Positions 38,187-47,712 of a stretch of DNA of 64,000 bases are shown one piece after another. The notes under the pieces were generated by a model. The model saw only the letters and a program-made list of their open reading frames with translations. It did no database searches and was not told the origin of the DNA. Origin of the DNA: Cellulomonas sp. WB94. Its GTDB lineage: Bacteria; Actinomycetota; Actinomycetes; Actinomycetales; Cellulomonadaceae. The DNA is taken from contig NZ_QEES01000002.1 in assembly GCF_003115775.1 (NCBI RefSeq), positions 2,294,001 to 2,358,000 of the forward strand, given 5' to 3'. Every line of letters begins with the position of its first letter. The stretch's first letter is position 1. The position numbers and the translations under genes are program-made.

Positions 38187-39131
38187 TCAGTTGACGTGCA
38201 GTGCGGCGTTGAGCTTGACACCGGCACCGGACCGCGCGACTGCCTCGACGCCGCCCGTCAGGGAGTTGCGACGGAACAGGATGTTGTCGGTCCCGGCGAG
38301 CTCACGGGCCTTGACCACCCCGGACGCGTCGGCGAAGCCCACGAGCGTGACCTTCGTGCCGGCCGTCACGTAGAGGCCCGCCTCCACGACGCAGTCGTTC
38401 CCGAGCGGGATCCCGAGGCCTGAGTTGGCACCGAGCAGCGAGCGCCGACCGATAGAGACGACTTCCCGTCCGCCTCCGGACAGGGTCCCCATGATCGACG
38501 CGCCACCGCCGATGTCGCTGCCGTCGCCCACGACGACGCCTGAGGAGATCCGACCCTCGACCATCGAGACCCCGAGCGTGCCGGCGTTGAAGTTCACGAA
38601 TCCCTCGTGCATGACCGTCGTGCCGACGGCGAGGTGCGCGCCGAGACGCACGCGGTTGCCATCGGCGATCCGGACGCCGCTCGGGACGACGTAGTCGACC
38701 ATGCGCGGGAACTTGTCGACGCCGTGGACGGTCACCGGGACGCCGGTCGCGGCGCGCAGCCGTGCCCGGGTCGCCTCGAAGCCGTCGACCGCGCACGGAC
38801 CGCGGTCCGTCCAGACGACGTTGGGGAGGACCGCGAAGATCCCGTCGAGGTTCTGGCCGTGCGGCGGGACAAGACGGTGCGAGAGCAGGTGCAGCCGCAG
38901 GTACGCGTCGGCGGTGTCGGCCGGCGCCGCGTCGAGGTCGACCTGCGTGCGCACGACGACGGTCCGCACGCCGCGCGCGTCGTCCACGCGCTGGGCCGCG
39001 AGCAGGTCGTCAGGTGCGACCGCGTCCTCAGGAGCCGAACCGAGAACGGGTGCGGGGTACCAGACGTCGAGCGTCGTGCCGTCGGGGGTCACTGTGGCCA
39101 GGCCGAAGGCCCACGCGTTGCGGTCGGACAT
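38187..39131 (-). CDS. dapD: 2,3,4,5-tetrahydropyridine-2,6-dicarboxylate N-succinyltransferase
   Basis: DapD succinylates tetrahydrodipicolinate in DAP/lysine synthesis. The 314-residue protein has an N-terminal domain of about 130 residues and a left-handed beta-helix of hexapeptide repeats (about 160-285; for example [40 protein letters not shown]). The length fits actinobacterial DapD. The ATG at 39131 lies 7 bases after TAGAGT, so the mRNA is probably leaderless; no SD is present. It is divergent from dapE. Confidence 0.94.
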   Translation of the reverse strand: MSDRNAWAFGLATVTPDGTTLDVWYPAPVLGSAPEDAVAPDDLLAAQRVDDARGVRTVVVRTQVDLDAAPADTADAYLRLHLLSHRLVPPHGQNLDGIFAVLPNVVWTDRGPCAVDGFEATRARLRAATGVPVTVHGVDKFPRMVDYVVPSGVRIADGNRVRLGAHLAVGTTVMHEGFVNFNAGTLGVSMVEGRISSGVVVGDGSDIGGGASIMGTLSGGGREVVSIGRRSLLGANSGLGIPLGNDCVVEAGLYVTAGTKVTLVGFADASGVVKARELAGTDNILFRRNSLTGGVEAVARSGAGVKLNAALHVN

Positions 39132-39138
39132 GCGGGTC

Positions 39139-39163
39139 ACTCTAGACGGGGCATGGGTAGGGT
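39139..39163. promoter_or_regulatory. Back-to-back leaderless promoters for dapD and dapE
   Basis: On the minus strand TAGAGT (39144-39139) is followed by 7 bases and the dapD ATG. On the plus strand TAGGGT (39158-39163) is followed by 7 bases and the dapE GTG. The two -10 boxes are only 13 bases apart, so the polymerases must compete for this 39-base gap. Confidence 0.6.
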
Positions 39164-39170
39164 CGTGGAC

Positions 39171-40286
39171 GTGACCGACCGTGCGCCCGCTCCCGCTGCT
39201 CCCGCGCTGCTCGACCTGACGGGCGACCTCGTCACCCTCACGCGCGCGCTCTGCGACGCGCCCTCCGAGAGCGGTCAGGAGACTGCCCTGGCCGACGCGA
39301 TCGAGGCGGCGCTGCGCGAGCACCCCCACCTGGAGGTCCTGCGCGACGGCGATGCCGTGGTCGCGCGGACGAGCCTCGGTGCCGTGTCGCGCGTCATCAT
39401 CGCCGGTCACATCGACACCGTGCCGGTCGCGGACAACCTCCCGACCCGCATCGTCGGCGAAGGCTCGCGGGCGGAGATCTGGGGACGCGGGACGGTCGAC
39501 ATGAAGGGCGGCGTCGCGGTGCAGCTCGCCCTCGCCGCCGCGCTCGCCGAGCCGACGCGTGACGTCACCTGGGTCTTCTACGACCACGAAGAGGTCGAGG
39601 CGGCGCTCAGCGGGCTCGGCCGGGTCGCGCGGAACCACCCCGACTGGCTCGCAGGCGACTTCGCGATCCTGTGCGAGCCCACCGCTGCCGGCATCGAGGG
39701 CGGCTGCAACGGCACGCTGCGCGTCGAGGTCCGCGTGCTGGGCGTCGCGGCGCACTCCGCTCGGTCGTGGACGGGCGTCAACGCCATCCATGGCGCCGGC
39801 GAGGTGCTGCGCAGGCTCGAGGCGTACGAACCCGCCGCGGTCGAGGTCGACGGCTTGGTCTACCGCGAGGGTCTCAACGCCGTCACGATCCGTGGCGGCG
39901 TCGCGACCAACGTCGTTCCCGACTCGTGCACCGTGACCGTGAACTACCGGTTCGCGCCCTCGCGCTCGCTCGCCCAGGCGGAGACGCACGTCCGCGAGGT
40001 GTTCGACGGCTACGAGGTCGTCGTGGTCGACGGTGCGGCCGGCGCCCGGCCCGGACTCGACGACCCGGTTGCCGCAGCGTTCGCCTCCACCGTCCTGGAG
40101 GTGACGGGCGGGGTGCCTGCTCCCAAGTACGGCTGGACCGACGTCGCCCGCTTCTCCGAGCTCGGCATCCCCGCGGTGAACTTCGGCCCCGGCGACCCGC
40201 TGCTCGCGCACAAGGCCGACGAGCGGTGCCCCGTCGGTGACCTCACTGCCTGCCACGACGCGCTGCGGGCGTGGTTGACGGCCTGA
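39171..40286 (+). CDS. dapE: Succinyl-diaminopimelate desuccinylase
   Basis: DapE removes succinate to give LL-diaminopimelate. The 371-residue M20 peptidase-family protein has [11 protein letters not shown] (metal His and Asp) near residue 80, [11 protein letters not shown], the catalytic/metal pair in YDHEEVEA, and CEPT near 166. The start at GTG 39171 is chosen because TAGGGT lies exactly 7 bases upstream; an in-frame ATG at 39153 lies upstream of that -10. It completes the dapC-dapD-dapE set in this region. Confidence 0.93.
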   Translation: MTDRAPAPAAPALLDLTGDLVTLTRALCDAPSESGQETALADAIEAALREHPHLEVLRDGDAVVARTSLGAVSRVIIAGHIDTVPVADNLPTRIVGEGSRAEIWGRGTVDMKGGVAVQLALAAALAEPTRDVTWVFYDHEEVEAALSGLGRVARNHPDWLAGDFAILCEPTAAGIEGGCNGTLRVEVRVLGVAAHSARSWTGVNAIHGAGEVLRRLEAYEPAAVEVDGLVYREGLNAVTIRGGVATNVVPDSCTVTVNYRFAPSRSLAQAETHVREVFDGYEVVVVDGAAGARPGLDDPVAAAFASTVLEVTGGVPAPKYGWTDVARFSELGIPAVNFGPGDPLLAHKADERCPVGDLTACHDALRAWLTA

Positions 40287-40360
40287 GCCTGAGGTTCTGC
40301 CGTCCACAGGGATGTGAGATCGGCTGACCGGGTTGGGTGGTTATCGGTAGGTTCTCGGGC

Positions 40361-40990
40361 ATGCCCCGCACCCTGCCCGTGCCCGACGTCGTCTCCTCGC
40401 GCCCGGTCAGGGTCGCGCTGGCGGTGATACTGACGCTAGGGCTGTTCGGCGGCTGCTCGTTCGGCGGCTCCGCCCCGGTGGCCACCTCGACCAGCGCTGT
40501 CCCGACGGTCGCCGCTTCGCCGACACCGACCCCCGCCGCCTCGCCCAGCCCGACGACGACGACGAAGCCCGAGCGCCCGGCCGCGATGGACACGGTCGAC
40601 CTGGACGGAGCGATCGCGACGGCCGAGTACTTCCTGTCCCTGTACCCCTACGTGTACAACACGGGGGATCTGACCGACTGGAAGGCGCTCGCCCACTCCG
40701 ACTGCATCTTCTGCGCGAGCGTCGTGACGAACGCCGAGAGGATGCACGGGCAGCACCAGCACCAAGTCGGGACCGACACAGTCGTCAACTTCGCGACGGG
40801 CGTCGAGGTCGACCCGGGTGCGTGGTTCAGCGTAGACATCAACGCCACGCAGGGCCCCTGGTCTGTCATCGACGATGCGGGCACGCTCATCGACGCTGGG
40901 CTGGACACGAAGTCCTACCTGATGCACTTGGTAGTGGTTCGTGAAGAGAACACCTGGCGTGTTCGCGCAGTTCAGGTGGACTCACCGTGA
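40361..40990 (+). CDS. DUF6318-like lipoprotein
   Basis: The 209-residue protein has a signal peptide with lipobox FGGC (Cys32), a Thr/Pro-rich linker to about residue 75, and a domain beginning with AIATAEYFLSLYPYVYNTGD and containing DCIFCASVV, a C-x2-C pair. This resembles actinobacterial DUF6318 proteins. The ATG is 7 bases after TAGGTT (40348-40353), so translation is probably leaderless. Its stop overlaps the next gene's GTG start (GTGA). Function unknown. Confidence 0.75.
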   Translation: MPRTLPVPDVVSSRPVRVALAVILTLGLFGGCSFGGSAPVATSTSAVPTVAASPTPTPAASPSPTTTTKPERPAAMDTVDLDGAIATAEYFLSLYPYVYNTGDLTDWKALAHSDCIFCASVVTNAERMHGQHQHQVGTDTVVNFATGVEVDPGAWFSVDINATQGPWSVIDDAGTLIDAGLDTKSYLMHLVVVREENTWRVRAVQVDSP

Positions 40991-41931
40991 CTTCCCTCCG
41001 GATGCGTGCCCGATCCGGATACGCGAGCGCGCTTGTGACGCTGGCCCTCATCAGCTGCGCCGCACCCGCGAGATCCGAAGTGTTCGGAGGCGAGTCCGAC
41101 GAGGACGCGGTCATCGTCACGGCACGCCGCGCCGCTGAGCTCGTGGCGGCGCATGCGGTGGCGGTGGCGGCGGGTGATCCGGTGGCGGTGCTGGTGGAGT
41201 ACGCCCGGGGCGTGCAGTGCGACGTGACAACCGTGCCGTTGACCACCGCGTTGAACGGTCCGTGCGGGGCCGCGAGCGGGGCGGTGCCCGCGGTGTTCTG
41301 CGGGGTCGGGGTCACCGCCCTGGACCCGTTGTGGACCCGCACCCGGACCAGCGCGACCGCTGCGTGGACCCCCTGGACGTACCTCACGGCCGGAGCCTGC
41401 CCTCAAGACGTCCTGCCCGCCCTGACCACCGCCGACTTCCGGCGCCTACCCCTGCCCCCCACCGCGACCACCGTGCAACCCGGCACCGGGTACGTCCTGG
41501 TCGGGTACGGGATCATCGTCAGCGCCGACCCGACCCCGGTCGACCTGACCACCACCCTGCTCGGCCACCCCGTCACCGTGCACGCCACCCCCACCACCTA
41601 CCGCTGGGACTTCGGGGACGACACATCGCCCCTCGACACCCCCGACCCCGGCCTGCCCTACCCGACCGACGGCAGCACGCCCCCGACGACCCCCGGCAGC
41701 GTCTACCCGGTCGGGTCCCACGGCCACCCCTACCAGGCCCCCGGCACCTACACCCTGACGTTGACCACGACCTGGACCGGCACCTACCAGATCGCCGGAG
41801 ACACCACCTGGCGGCCCATCACCGGCACAGCGACCACCACCACGACCCACCCGGCCCTGACCGTCGTCGAACGCCGCACCCACCTCGTCGCCGACACCTG
41901 CCTCACCCACCCCCACGGCCCCGGCTGCTGA
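40987..41931 (+). CDS. PKD-like exported protein
   Basis: A 314-residue protein with a signal peptide and a possible lipobox (LISC, Cys24). The second half has a PKD-like motif: TYRWDFGDDTSPL, a Pro/Gly-rich loop, then HPYQAPGTYTLTLTTTW. Codon use shifts sharply after about residue 90 towards ACC, CCC and GAC, giving long C-rich runs. It is coupled to the DUF6318-like gene by a 4-base overlap. The pair may form a surface complex; that is inference from coupling. Confidence 0.7.
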   Translation: MTSLRMRARSGYASALVTLALISCAAPARSEVFGGESDEDAVIVTARRAAELVAAHAVAVAAGDPVAVLVEYARGVQCDVTTVPLTTALNGPCGAASGAVPAVFCGVGVTALDPLWTRTRTSATAAWTPWTYLTAGACPQDVLPALTTADFRRLPLPPTATTVQPGTGYVLVGYGIIVSADPTPVDLTTTLLGHPVTVHATPTTYRWDFGDDTSPLDTPDPGLPYPTDGSTPPTTPGSVYPVGSHGHPYQAPGTYTLTLTTTWTGTYQIAGDTTWRPITGTATTTTTHPALTVVERRTHLVADTCLTHPHGPGC

Positions 41932-41994
41932 CCACCGCACCCATCGGGCACGCCACGCCACCCACCCACATCACGACCCCCTAGAGTCGGTGCC

Positions 41995-42822
41995 ATGACG
42001 AGCGACGACGCCCTGGAAGCCCCAGGGACGGGCTACCGCAAGGGCCCGGTGCTCCTGCGGCGCGGCCAGATCCCGAAGACGACATCCGACCAGCGACTGC
42101 TCGCGGGCGACGGTGACACGGGCTGGCTGCACGACGACCCGTGGCGGGTCATGCGCATCCAGAGCGAGTTCGTCGAGGGTTTCGGGGCGCTCGCCGAGAT
42201 CGGGCCCGCAGTCAGCGTGTTCGGCTCGGCTCGGGTCGCGGCCGACCACCCGGACTACGAGATCGGCGAAGCGGTGGGCCGAGGTCTCGTGGAGGCCGGG
42301 TACGCCGTCATCACGGGCGGCGGTCCGGGCGTCATGGCCGCCGCGAACAAGGGTGCCAGCGAGGCCGGAGGCCTGTCGATCGGGCTCGGCATCGAGCTGC
42401 CGTTCGAGCAGAGCATGAACCAGTGGGTCGACCTGGGAATCAGCTTCCGGTACTTCTTCGCGCGCAAGATGATGTTCGTCAAGTACGCCGAGGGCTTCGT
42501 GGTGCTTCCTGGCGGGTTCGGGACCCTCGACGAGCTGTTCGAGGCGCTCACGCTCGTGCAGACGCACAAGGTGACTGGCTTCCCGATCGTGCTGGTGGGC
42601 AGCGTGTACTGGCAGGGGCTGCTCGACTGGATCGCCGGCCCGGTCGTCGATCGCGGCATGATCAGCCCCGCCGACCTGGAGCTCCTCCACGTCGTCGACG
42701 ACCCCGACGAGGCCGTCCGCATCGTGTGCGAGCGAGGAGCCGAGCTGCGCAAGGAGGAGCTCGACGCGGTGCGCCGGGAGGCCAAGGCCCGTCGGAAGGC
42801 CGCCGAGAGCAACGGCTCGTGA
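41995..42822 (+). CDS. LOG family / TIGR00730 Rossmann-fold protein
   Basis: The 275-residue protein has the LOG signatures GGGPGVMAAANKGA near residue 103 and LPGGFGTLDELFEAL near 170. The family includes nucleoside-5'-monophosphate phosphoribohydrolases (cytokinin-activating type in plants and mycobacteria). An extra N-terminal region of about 55 residues is common in actinobacteria. The ATG follows TAGAGT (41982-41987) by 7 bases, indicating a leaderless mRNA. It precedes folP2, as in M. tuberculosis (Rv1205 near Rv1207). Confidence 0.88.
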   Translation: MTSDDALEAPGTGYRKGPVLLRRGQIPKTTSDQRLLAGDGDTGWLHDDPWRVMRIQSEFVEGFGALAEIGPAVSVFGSARVAADHPDYEIGEAVGRGLVEAGYAVITGGGPGVMAAANKGASEAGGLSIGLGIELPFEQSMNQWVDLGISFRYFFARKMMFVKYAEGFVVLPGGFGTLDELFEALTLVQTHKVTGFPIVLVGSVYWQGLLDWIAGPVVDRGMISPADLELLHVVDDPDEAVRIVCERGAELRKEELDAVRREAKARRKAAESNGS

Positions 42823-42835
42823 CCGTCGGCACGTC

Positions 42836-43786
42836 ATGACCGGCGCAGTCATCGGCGGCGTGCCCGCAGCGGGAGCGGACGTCCGTCTTCGGGGGCGGAC
42901 GTTCGGACCGGACCGTCCCGTCGTGATGGCGGTCGTCAACCGCACGCCCGACTCGTTCTACGCGCCGGCACGGCACGACGAGGCGGGGGCTGACGCCGCT
43001 GTCGCGCGCGCCGTCGAGGAGGGCGCCGACGTCGTCGACCTCGGCGGCGTCCGGGCCGGCCGTGGGCCGCGCGTGGACGCCGCTGAGGAGATCGCCCGCG
43101 TCGTGCCGCTCGTCGAGCGCGTGCGTGCGCGCCACCCCGACCTCCTCGTGAGCGTCGACACGTGGCGGTCGGAGGTTGCGCGAGCGGCTGCGCTCGCCGG
43201 GGCCGACCTGCTCAACGACACGTGGGCCGGCCACGACCCACACCTCGTCGAGGTGGCAGCCGAGTTCGGCATCGGTGTCGTGTGCTCGCACACCGGCGGC
43301 GCGCGACCGCGGACCGATCCGCTCCGCGTCGAGTACCCCCGCAGCGATCCCGGCGTGGGCGGCCCGGGTGACCCGCGCGAACCTCTCGACGGTGTCGTCG
43401 ACGACGTGGTGCGCGTGCTGGCCGCCGCAGCCGCGCGCGCGGTCGGGCTCGGGATCGACTCGGCGAGCGTCCTGGTCGACCCGACGCACGACTTCGGCAA
43501 GAACACCTGGCACTCGTTGCACCTCGTGCGGCGCACGCAGGCCCTCGTGGCGCTCGGGTACCCCGTGCTCGTGGCGCTGTCCCGGAAGGACTTCGTGGGG
43601 GAGACCCTCGACCTGCCGCCCGACGAGCGGCTCGAGGGCACGCTCGCGGCCACGTCGGTCGCGGCCTGGCTCGGAGCACGGGTGTTCCGCGCGCACGACG
43701 TGCGGGCGACACGTCGGACGCTCGACATGGTCGCAGCCGTCCGGGGGGACGCAGTCCCGGCCCGGGCCGTCCGGGGGCTCGCATGA
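42836..43786 (+). CDS. folP2: Dihydropteroate synthase-like protein (FolP2 type)
   Basis: A 316-residue TIM-barrel protein of the pterin-binding family: VVMAVVNRTPDSFYAPARHDE near residue 28, VDLGGVRAGRG, VSVDTWR, LLNDTWAG. The classic synthase has NVTPDSFSDGG and AGSTRPG; here the second motif is altered (GGVRAGRGPRV). That resembles mycobacterial FolP2, reported not to act as a normal dihydropteroate synthase. Real folate synthesis activity is therefore uncertain. It lies 13 bases after the LOG gene and overlaps the next gene by 4 bases. Confidence 0.8.
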   Translation: MTGAVIGGVPAAGADVRLRGRTFGPDRPVVMAVVNRTPDSFYAPARHDEAGADAAVARAVEEGADVVDLGGVRAGRGPRVDAAEEIARVVPLVERVRARHPDLLVSVDTWRSEVARAAALAGADLLNDTWAGHDPHLVEVAAEFGIGVVCSHTGGARPRTDPLRVEYPRSDPGVGGPGDPREPLDGVVDDVVRVLAAAAARAVGLGIDSASVLVDPTHDFGKNTWHSLHLVRRTQALVALGYPVLVALSRKDFVGETLDLPPDERLEGTLAATSVAAWLGARVFRAHDVRATRRTLDMVAAVRGDAVPARAVRGLA

Positions 43787-45048
43787 ACGCCGAGGCCTCG
43801 AGCGCCGTCGAGACGACGACGGTGACGAGGTCGTCGTGGTCGGTGCGGGCCGATCCGCGCCGGTGGCCGTGGTGGGGACGCGCGCTCGGTGCGTACCTCG
43901 CGACGAGGCTGTTCAGCGCCGTCGTCCTCGTCGTCGTCGCGCAGTTCCAGGTCGAGAACTACTGGACGCCGGCCAAGCCGTCGTACCTGCGTTTCACGGG
44001 CCTGATGTGGGACGCGACCTGGTACCGCACGATCGCCGAGCAGGGCTACCCGGCGGTGCTGCCGCACGGCGCGGACGGGCTCGTGCAGCAGAACCCGTGG
44101 GCGTTCTTCCCGCTGTTCCCGTTCCTCGTGCGCGGGGTCATGATCGTGAGCCGAGCACCCTGGTACGTCGCGGCGCCGCTCGTCGCGCTCGCGCTCGGGG
44201 CGATCGCCGCCGTCGTGATCTACCGACTCATCGAGCGGGGTGCGCCGCGCGCTGTGGCCGCGCGCCCGGGCCTTCCCCTGGCGACGGTCGTGCTGCTCGG
44301 GCTGTTCCCGTCCGCCGCGGTCCTGCAGATCGGGTACACCGAGTCCCTCGCGCTGCTGCTCGTCGCGGCGTCCCTGCTGGCGATCGTCGAGCGTCGGTAC
44401 GCGTGGGCCTCGCTCGCGGTGCTGGCGCTCGGCTTCACCCGCGCGGTCGCCCTGCCGATGGCTGTCGTCGTCGTCGTCCACGGCCTGGTGCGGTGGCGGG
44501 CGAGCCGACGCGGTGAGGACCGCCTCACGCTGCCCGACGTCGGGGGGCTGGGGCTGCTCGCCGGCACCGCGGCGGTGTCCGGCGTCGCGTGGCCCCTGAT
44601 CTGCGGCTGGGTGACCGGCGAGTCGGACGGGTACCTGCAGACCCAGGGCTCGTGGCGCGGGGTCCGCGAGATCCAGCCGTTCGTCCCGTGGGGCTACGTG
44701 TCCCGGTTCTGGTTCGGCGACTGGGCGCCGCTGATCCTCGTCGTCGGCTTCGGCCTCGTCATCGCGTGCCTCGTCGTTCCGGCGGCCTGGCGCCTGGGCA
44801 GCGAGCTGCACGTGTGGTCCGCGGCGTACCTGGCGTACATCGTGGGGGCGATCGAGCCGGGCAGCAGCCTCGCCCGGTTCCTGCTGCTCGCGTTCCCGCT
44901 CGGTGCGGTGACCGCGGGGCTCGTCACGCGGCCGCCGACGCGTCGACGGCTCTGGTTCGTTCTTGTGGCCGTCCTCATGGCCGGGCTGCAGATCGTGTGG
45001 ATCTACAACACCTGGCGACTGACCCCGCCGAGCGGGTGGCCGCCGTGA
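43783..45048 (+). CDS. PIG-V-like integral membrane mannosyltransferase
   Basis: The 421-residue protein has about ten membrane segments. After the first comes RFTGLMWDATWYRTIAEQGY, where WDATWY matches the conserved Asp-containing loop of PIG-V/GT-C enzymes, and NPWAFFPLFPFLVRG follows. Such enzymes use polyprenyl-phosphate mannose outside the membrane to extend lipoglycans. It is translationally coupled to folP2 (ATGA). manC at 58.5 kb could provide GDP-mannose for the donor. Exact acceptor unknown. Confidence 0.82.
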   Translation: MNAEASSAVETTTVTRSSWSVRADPRRWPWWGRALGAYLATRLFSAVVLVVVAQFQVENYWTPAKPSYLRFTGLMWDATWYRTIAEQGYPAVLPHGADGLVQQNPWAFFPLFPFLVRGVMIVSRAPWYVAAPLVALALGAIAAVVIYRLIERGAPRAVAARPGLPLATVVLLGLFPSAAVLQIGYTESLALLLVAASLLAIVERRYAWASLAVLALGFTRAVALPMAVVVVVHGLVRWRASRRGEDRLTLPDVGGLGLLAGTAAVSGVAWPLICGWVTGESDGYLQTQGSWRGVREIQPFVPWGYVSRFWFGDWAPLILVVGFGLVIACLVVPAAWRLGSELHVWSAAYLAYIVGAIEPGSSLARFLLLAFPLGAVTAGLVTRPPTRRRLWFVLVAVLMAGLQIVWIYNTWRLTPPSGWPP

Positions 45049-45133
45049 GGCCGGTGCCGCGTTGACACCTCCGGCCCAGCGCTCTCACCTGGGTGGGTGC
45101 ACGTCGGGGCCGCAGCAGGCGGTGCGGGTGAAC

Positions 45134-45139
45134 TAGACT
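45134..45139 (+). promoter_or_regulatory. -10 box upstream of the DUF3117 gene
   Basis: TAGACT lies 108 bases ahead of the DUF3117 ATG. The 198-base gap also holds a small CCTC-GGGC-GAGG hairpin (45186-45197) in the leader. No clear -35 is present. Confidence 0.35.
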
Positions 45140-45246
45140 CTCCGGTGGACATCCGGTTGCTGAGGTCGTCGACGTGCGCGCTCACCCTCGGGCGAGGCGC
45201 TCACGCGACGAGCGGCCGGTCGAAGCGACGACAAGGAGATCCCCGC

Positions 45247-45414
45247 ATGGCCGCGATGAAGCCGAGGACCGGTGACGGCCCGCTCGAGGTCACCAAGGAG
45301 GGCCGCGGCATCGTCATGCGCGTCCCGCTCGAGGGTGGCGGCCGTCTGGTCGTCGAGCTCAACGCCACCGAGGCGCGTGAGCTGGGCGAGGCCCTGACGT
45401 CTGTCGTCAGCTGA
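45247..45414 (+). CDS. DUF3117 domain protein
   Basis: A 55-residue protein matching the DUF3117 family, which is nearly invariant in actinobacteria and of unknown function. It starts MAAMKPRTGDGPLEVTKEGR and ends with ELGEALTSVVS, the full family length. AAGGAG precedes the ATG. It stops 4 bases before pepA. In M. tuberculosis the equivalent (Rv1211) lies in the same gene order. Confidence 0.92.
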   Translation: MAAMKPRTGDGPLEVTKEGRGIVMRVPLEGGGRLVVELNATEARELGEALTSVVS

Positions 45415-45418
45415 CCCG

Positions 45419-47059
45419 TTGGCACGCGTGAGGGGTCCGCGAGCGCGCACGAGCATCGGTCGAGCGCTGCCGGGGGTGGTCGTCGAGGTCGGGTCGGTGG
45501 CGGGGACTGCCCTGCTGCTGGACGCGGACGTCGACGCGCTCGCGGTGCCGGTCGCGCCTGCCGTCCCGGGGGAGAGCGATCTGCAGCCGCGCGCGGGGAC
45601 TGCCGATGCTGCGGCTCGGTACGGCATCGCGCTCGCCGAGCTCGCTGAGCGCGCCGGTCTGACCGGTGCACCGGGCGAGGCGTACACGGTGCACCTCCCG
45701 CACCCGGTGGGGCGTCGCGAGGCTGGCGGGGAGTTCCCGTGGCACGGGCTCGCCCCGCGCATCGTGCTCGTGGGGGTCGGTGCGGGCACCCCGGCCGACC
45801 TGCGCCGGTCCGGCGCCGCCCTGGCTCGCGCGACGCGCGGGTTGCGGCGTGTGGTCACCTCGGTGGCCTCCGAGGCGGGCGTGCAGGCACCCGCCGCGGT
45901 GCGCGCGTTCGTCGAGGGATACCTCCTCGGTGCCTACCGGATGCCCTCGCAGGCCGCCGAGCCGTCGCCCGAGGACCGTGAGAGCCAGCGCCCGGCCGGA
46001 CAGCTGGTGCTGCTCGGCACCGAGGACGACCCGCGCGCCGACCAGATCGCGGCCGCTGTCGCGGAGGCCGGGATCGCGGCGAGCGCCACCTGGCTGGTCC
46101 GGGACCTGGCGAACACCCCGTCGAACATCAAGGACCCCGCGTGGCTCGCCGACCAGGCGGTGCGGCTCGCCGAGGCCGCCGGGCTCACGGTCACCGTGCG
46201 TGGACCGAAGGAGCTCGCCGCCGAGGCGTTCGGGGGCATCCTCGCGGTCGGCTCAGGCTCCGCGTCGACGCCGCGGCTCGTGACCGTCGAGTACACCCCG
46301 ACGGCCGAGGCTCCGTCCGGCGGGTGGCGTCACGTCGTCGTCGTCGGCAAGGGCATCACCTACGACACGGGCGGCCTGTCGATCAAGAAGCGCGAAGCCA
46401 TGGTGCCGATGAAGACCGACATGGCCGGTGCGGCCGTCGCGCTCGCGACGGTGCTCGGCGCGGCCGCTGCGGGCGTCGCGCACCGCGTGACCGCGGTCCT
46501 TCCGCTCGCCGAGAACCATGTGGGCGGCGCGTCCTACCGCCCGGGCGACGTGCTGCGGATCTACGGCGGCACGACGGTCGAGATCGCCAACACCGACGCC
46601 GAGGGCCGCATCGTGCTCGCGGACGCGCTCGCGTTCTCGGATGCGACGCTCGACCCGGACGTCCTGATCGACGTCGCGACGCTGACGGGCGCCGCGAGCA
46701 TCGCCCTGGGGAAGCTGCAGGCCGCGCTGTACTCGGCCGACCCCGAGCTGGTCGCCGCCCTTGAGGCAGCAGCGGTCGCCTCCGGCGAGCCCGTCTGGCA
46801 CATGCCGCTCGTCGAGGAGTACCGCGACGCTGTGCACTCGGACGTCGCCGACCTGCGGCACGTCGCGTCCGATCGCTCGTACGGCGCCGGCTCGATCACC
46901 GCCGCGCTGTTCCTGCGGGAGTTCGTGGGGTCGCGACACTGGGTCCACCTCGACATCGCCGGACCCGCCCGGGCGAGCGCGGACAAGCACGAGATCAGCG
47001 AGGGTGCGACGGGCTTCGGCGCGCGCCTGCTGCTGAGCTACCTCGCCGCGGCGGTCTGA
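45419..47059 (+). CDS. pepA: Leucyl aminopeptidase (M17)
   Basis: A cytosolic metallo-aminopeptidase with two metal ions. The C-terminal catalytic domain holds VVVGKGITYDTGGLSIKK, MKTDMAGAA and the family signature NTDAEGRIVLADALAF. The 546-residue length is slightly above the 500 norm owing to the N-terminus. The start is uncertain: TTG 45419 gives the longest frame, and GTG 45428 is an alternative; neither has a strong SD, so it may be translated by coupling to the DUF3117 gene 4 bases upstream. Confidence 0.92.
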   Translation: MARVRGPRARTSIGRALPGVVVEVGSVAGTALLLDADVDALAVPVAPAVPGESDLQPRAGTADAAARYGIALAELAERAGLTGAPGEAYTVHLPHPVGRREAGGEFPWHGLAPRIVLVGVGAGTPADLRRSGAALARATRGLRRVVTSVASEAGVQAPAAVRAFVEGYLLGAYRMPSQAAEPSPEDRESQRPAGQLVLLGTEDDPRADQIAAAVAEAGIAASATWLVRDLANTPSNIKDPAWLADQAVRLAEAAGLTVTVRGPKELAAEAFGGILAVGSGSASTPRLVTVEYTPTAEAPSGGWRHVVVVGKGITYDTGGLSIKKREAMVPMKTDMAGAAVALATVLGAAAAGVAHRVTAVLPLAENHVGGASYRPGDVLRIYGGTTVEIANTDAEGRIVLADALAFSDATLDPDVLIDVATLTGAASIALGKLQAALYSADPELVAALEAAAVASGEPVWHMPLVEEYRDAVHSDVADLRHVASDRSYGAGSITAALFLREFVGSRHWVHLDIAGPARASADKHEISEGATGFGARLLLSYLAAAV

Positions 47060-47079
47060 TCGACCTGAGCTGCGCCCGC

Positions 47080-47712
47080 TCAGCGCCGGACTGCGACCAG
47101 CAGGCCGTCGCCGCTCGGGACCAGTGCCGGCACCAGGCGCGGGTCGTCCCGCACGGTGCGCCCGATCTCGCGGATGACCGTCGTGACCTCGTCGCGCCGC
47201 GCCGGGTCGGCGACCCGGTCGTGCCACAGCGCGTTGTCCACCGCGAGGACCCCGCCCGGACGCAGCAGACGCAGCGCCTGCTCGACGTACTCGGGGTAGC
47301 TCTCCTTGTCGGCGTCGACGAACACGAGGTCGTAGGCGCCGTCGGTCAGCCGGGGGAGCACGTCGAGAGCGCGCCCCGAGATGGTGCGCGTGCGGGTCGA
47401 GCGGACACCCTCCTCGGCGAACGCCTCCTTCGCCGCGCGCTGGTGCTCGACCTCGACGTCGATGGTCGTCAGGACGCCGTCGTCGGGCATCCCGCGCAGG
47501 AGGTACAGCGAGCCGACACCGGCGCCCGTGCCGATCTCCACGACCGCCCGGGCCTGGGCCGCCGCCGCGAGCACACGCAGGACGGCACCGGAACCCGGCA
47601 GGACCGGCGTGCAGCCGAGCTGACCCGCCCGCTCGCGAGCGCGCAGCAGCGTGTCGTCCTCGGGCAGGTAGCCCTCCGAGTACACCCAGCTCTGGGCCTT
47701 GTCGCTGGAGAT
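47080..47712 (-). CDS. O-methyltransferase family protein, probable ATC start
   Basis: A 210-residue class I SAM-dependent methyltransferase: [19 protein letters not shown] (SAM site), TTIDVE, and [17 protein letters not shown]. It aligns by position and motifs with the mycobacterial protein next to sigE (Rv1220c). Homology begins at [15 protein letters not shown]. Just before this is AGGAGG, 5 bases, then ATC; there is no ATG, GTG or TTG nearby in frame (the next upstream ATG/GTG-type start would add about 54 residues without SD). I therefore place the start at ATC 47712. It diverges from sigE. Confidence 0.8.
   Translation of the reverse strand: MSSDKAQSWVYSEGYLPEDDTLLRARERAGQLGCTPVLPGSGAVLRVLAAAAQARAVVEIGTGAGVGSLYLLRGMPDDGVLTTIDVEVEHQRAAKEAFAEEGVRSTRTRTISGRALDVLPRLTDGAYDLVFVDADKESYPEYVEQALRLLRPGGVLAVDNALWHDRVADPARRDEVTTVIREIGRTVRDDPRLVPALVPSGDGLLVAVRR

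Noticed and set aside
38187-40307. A 706-residue dapD fused to an N-terminal extension on the minus strand
   Set aside because: The extension is antisense to dapE and has no homology features; the ATG at 39131 gives a complete DapD with a -10 box at the leaderless distance.
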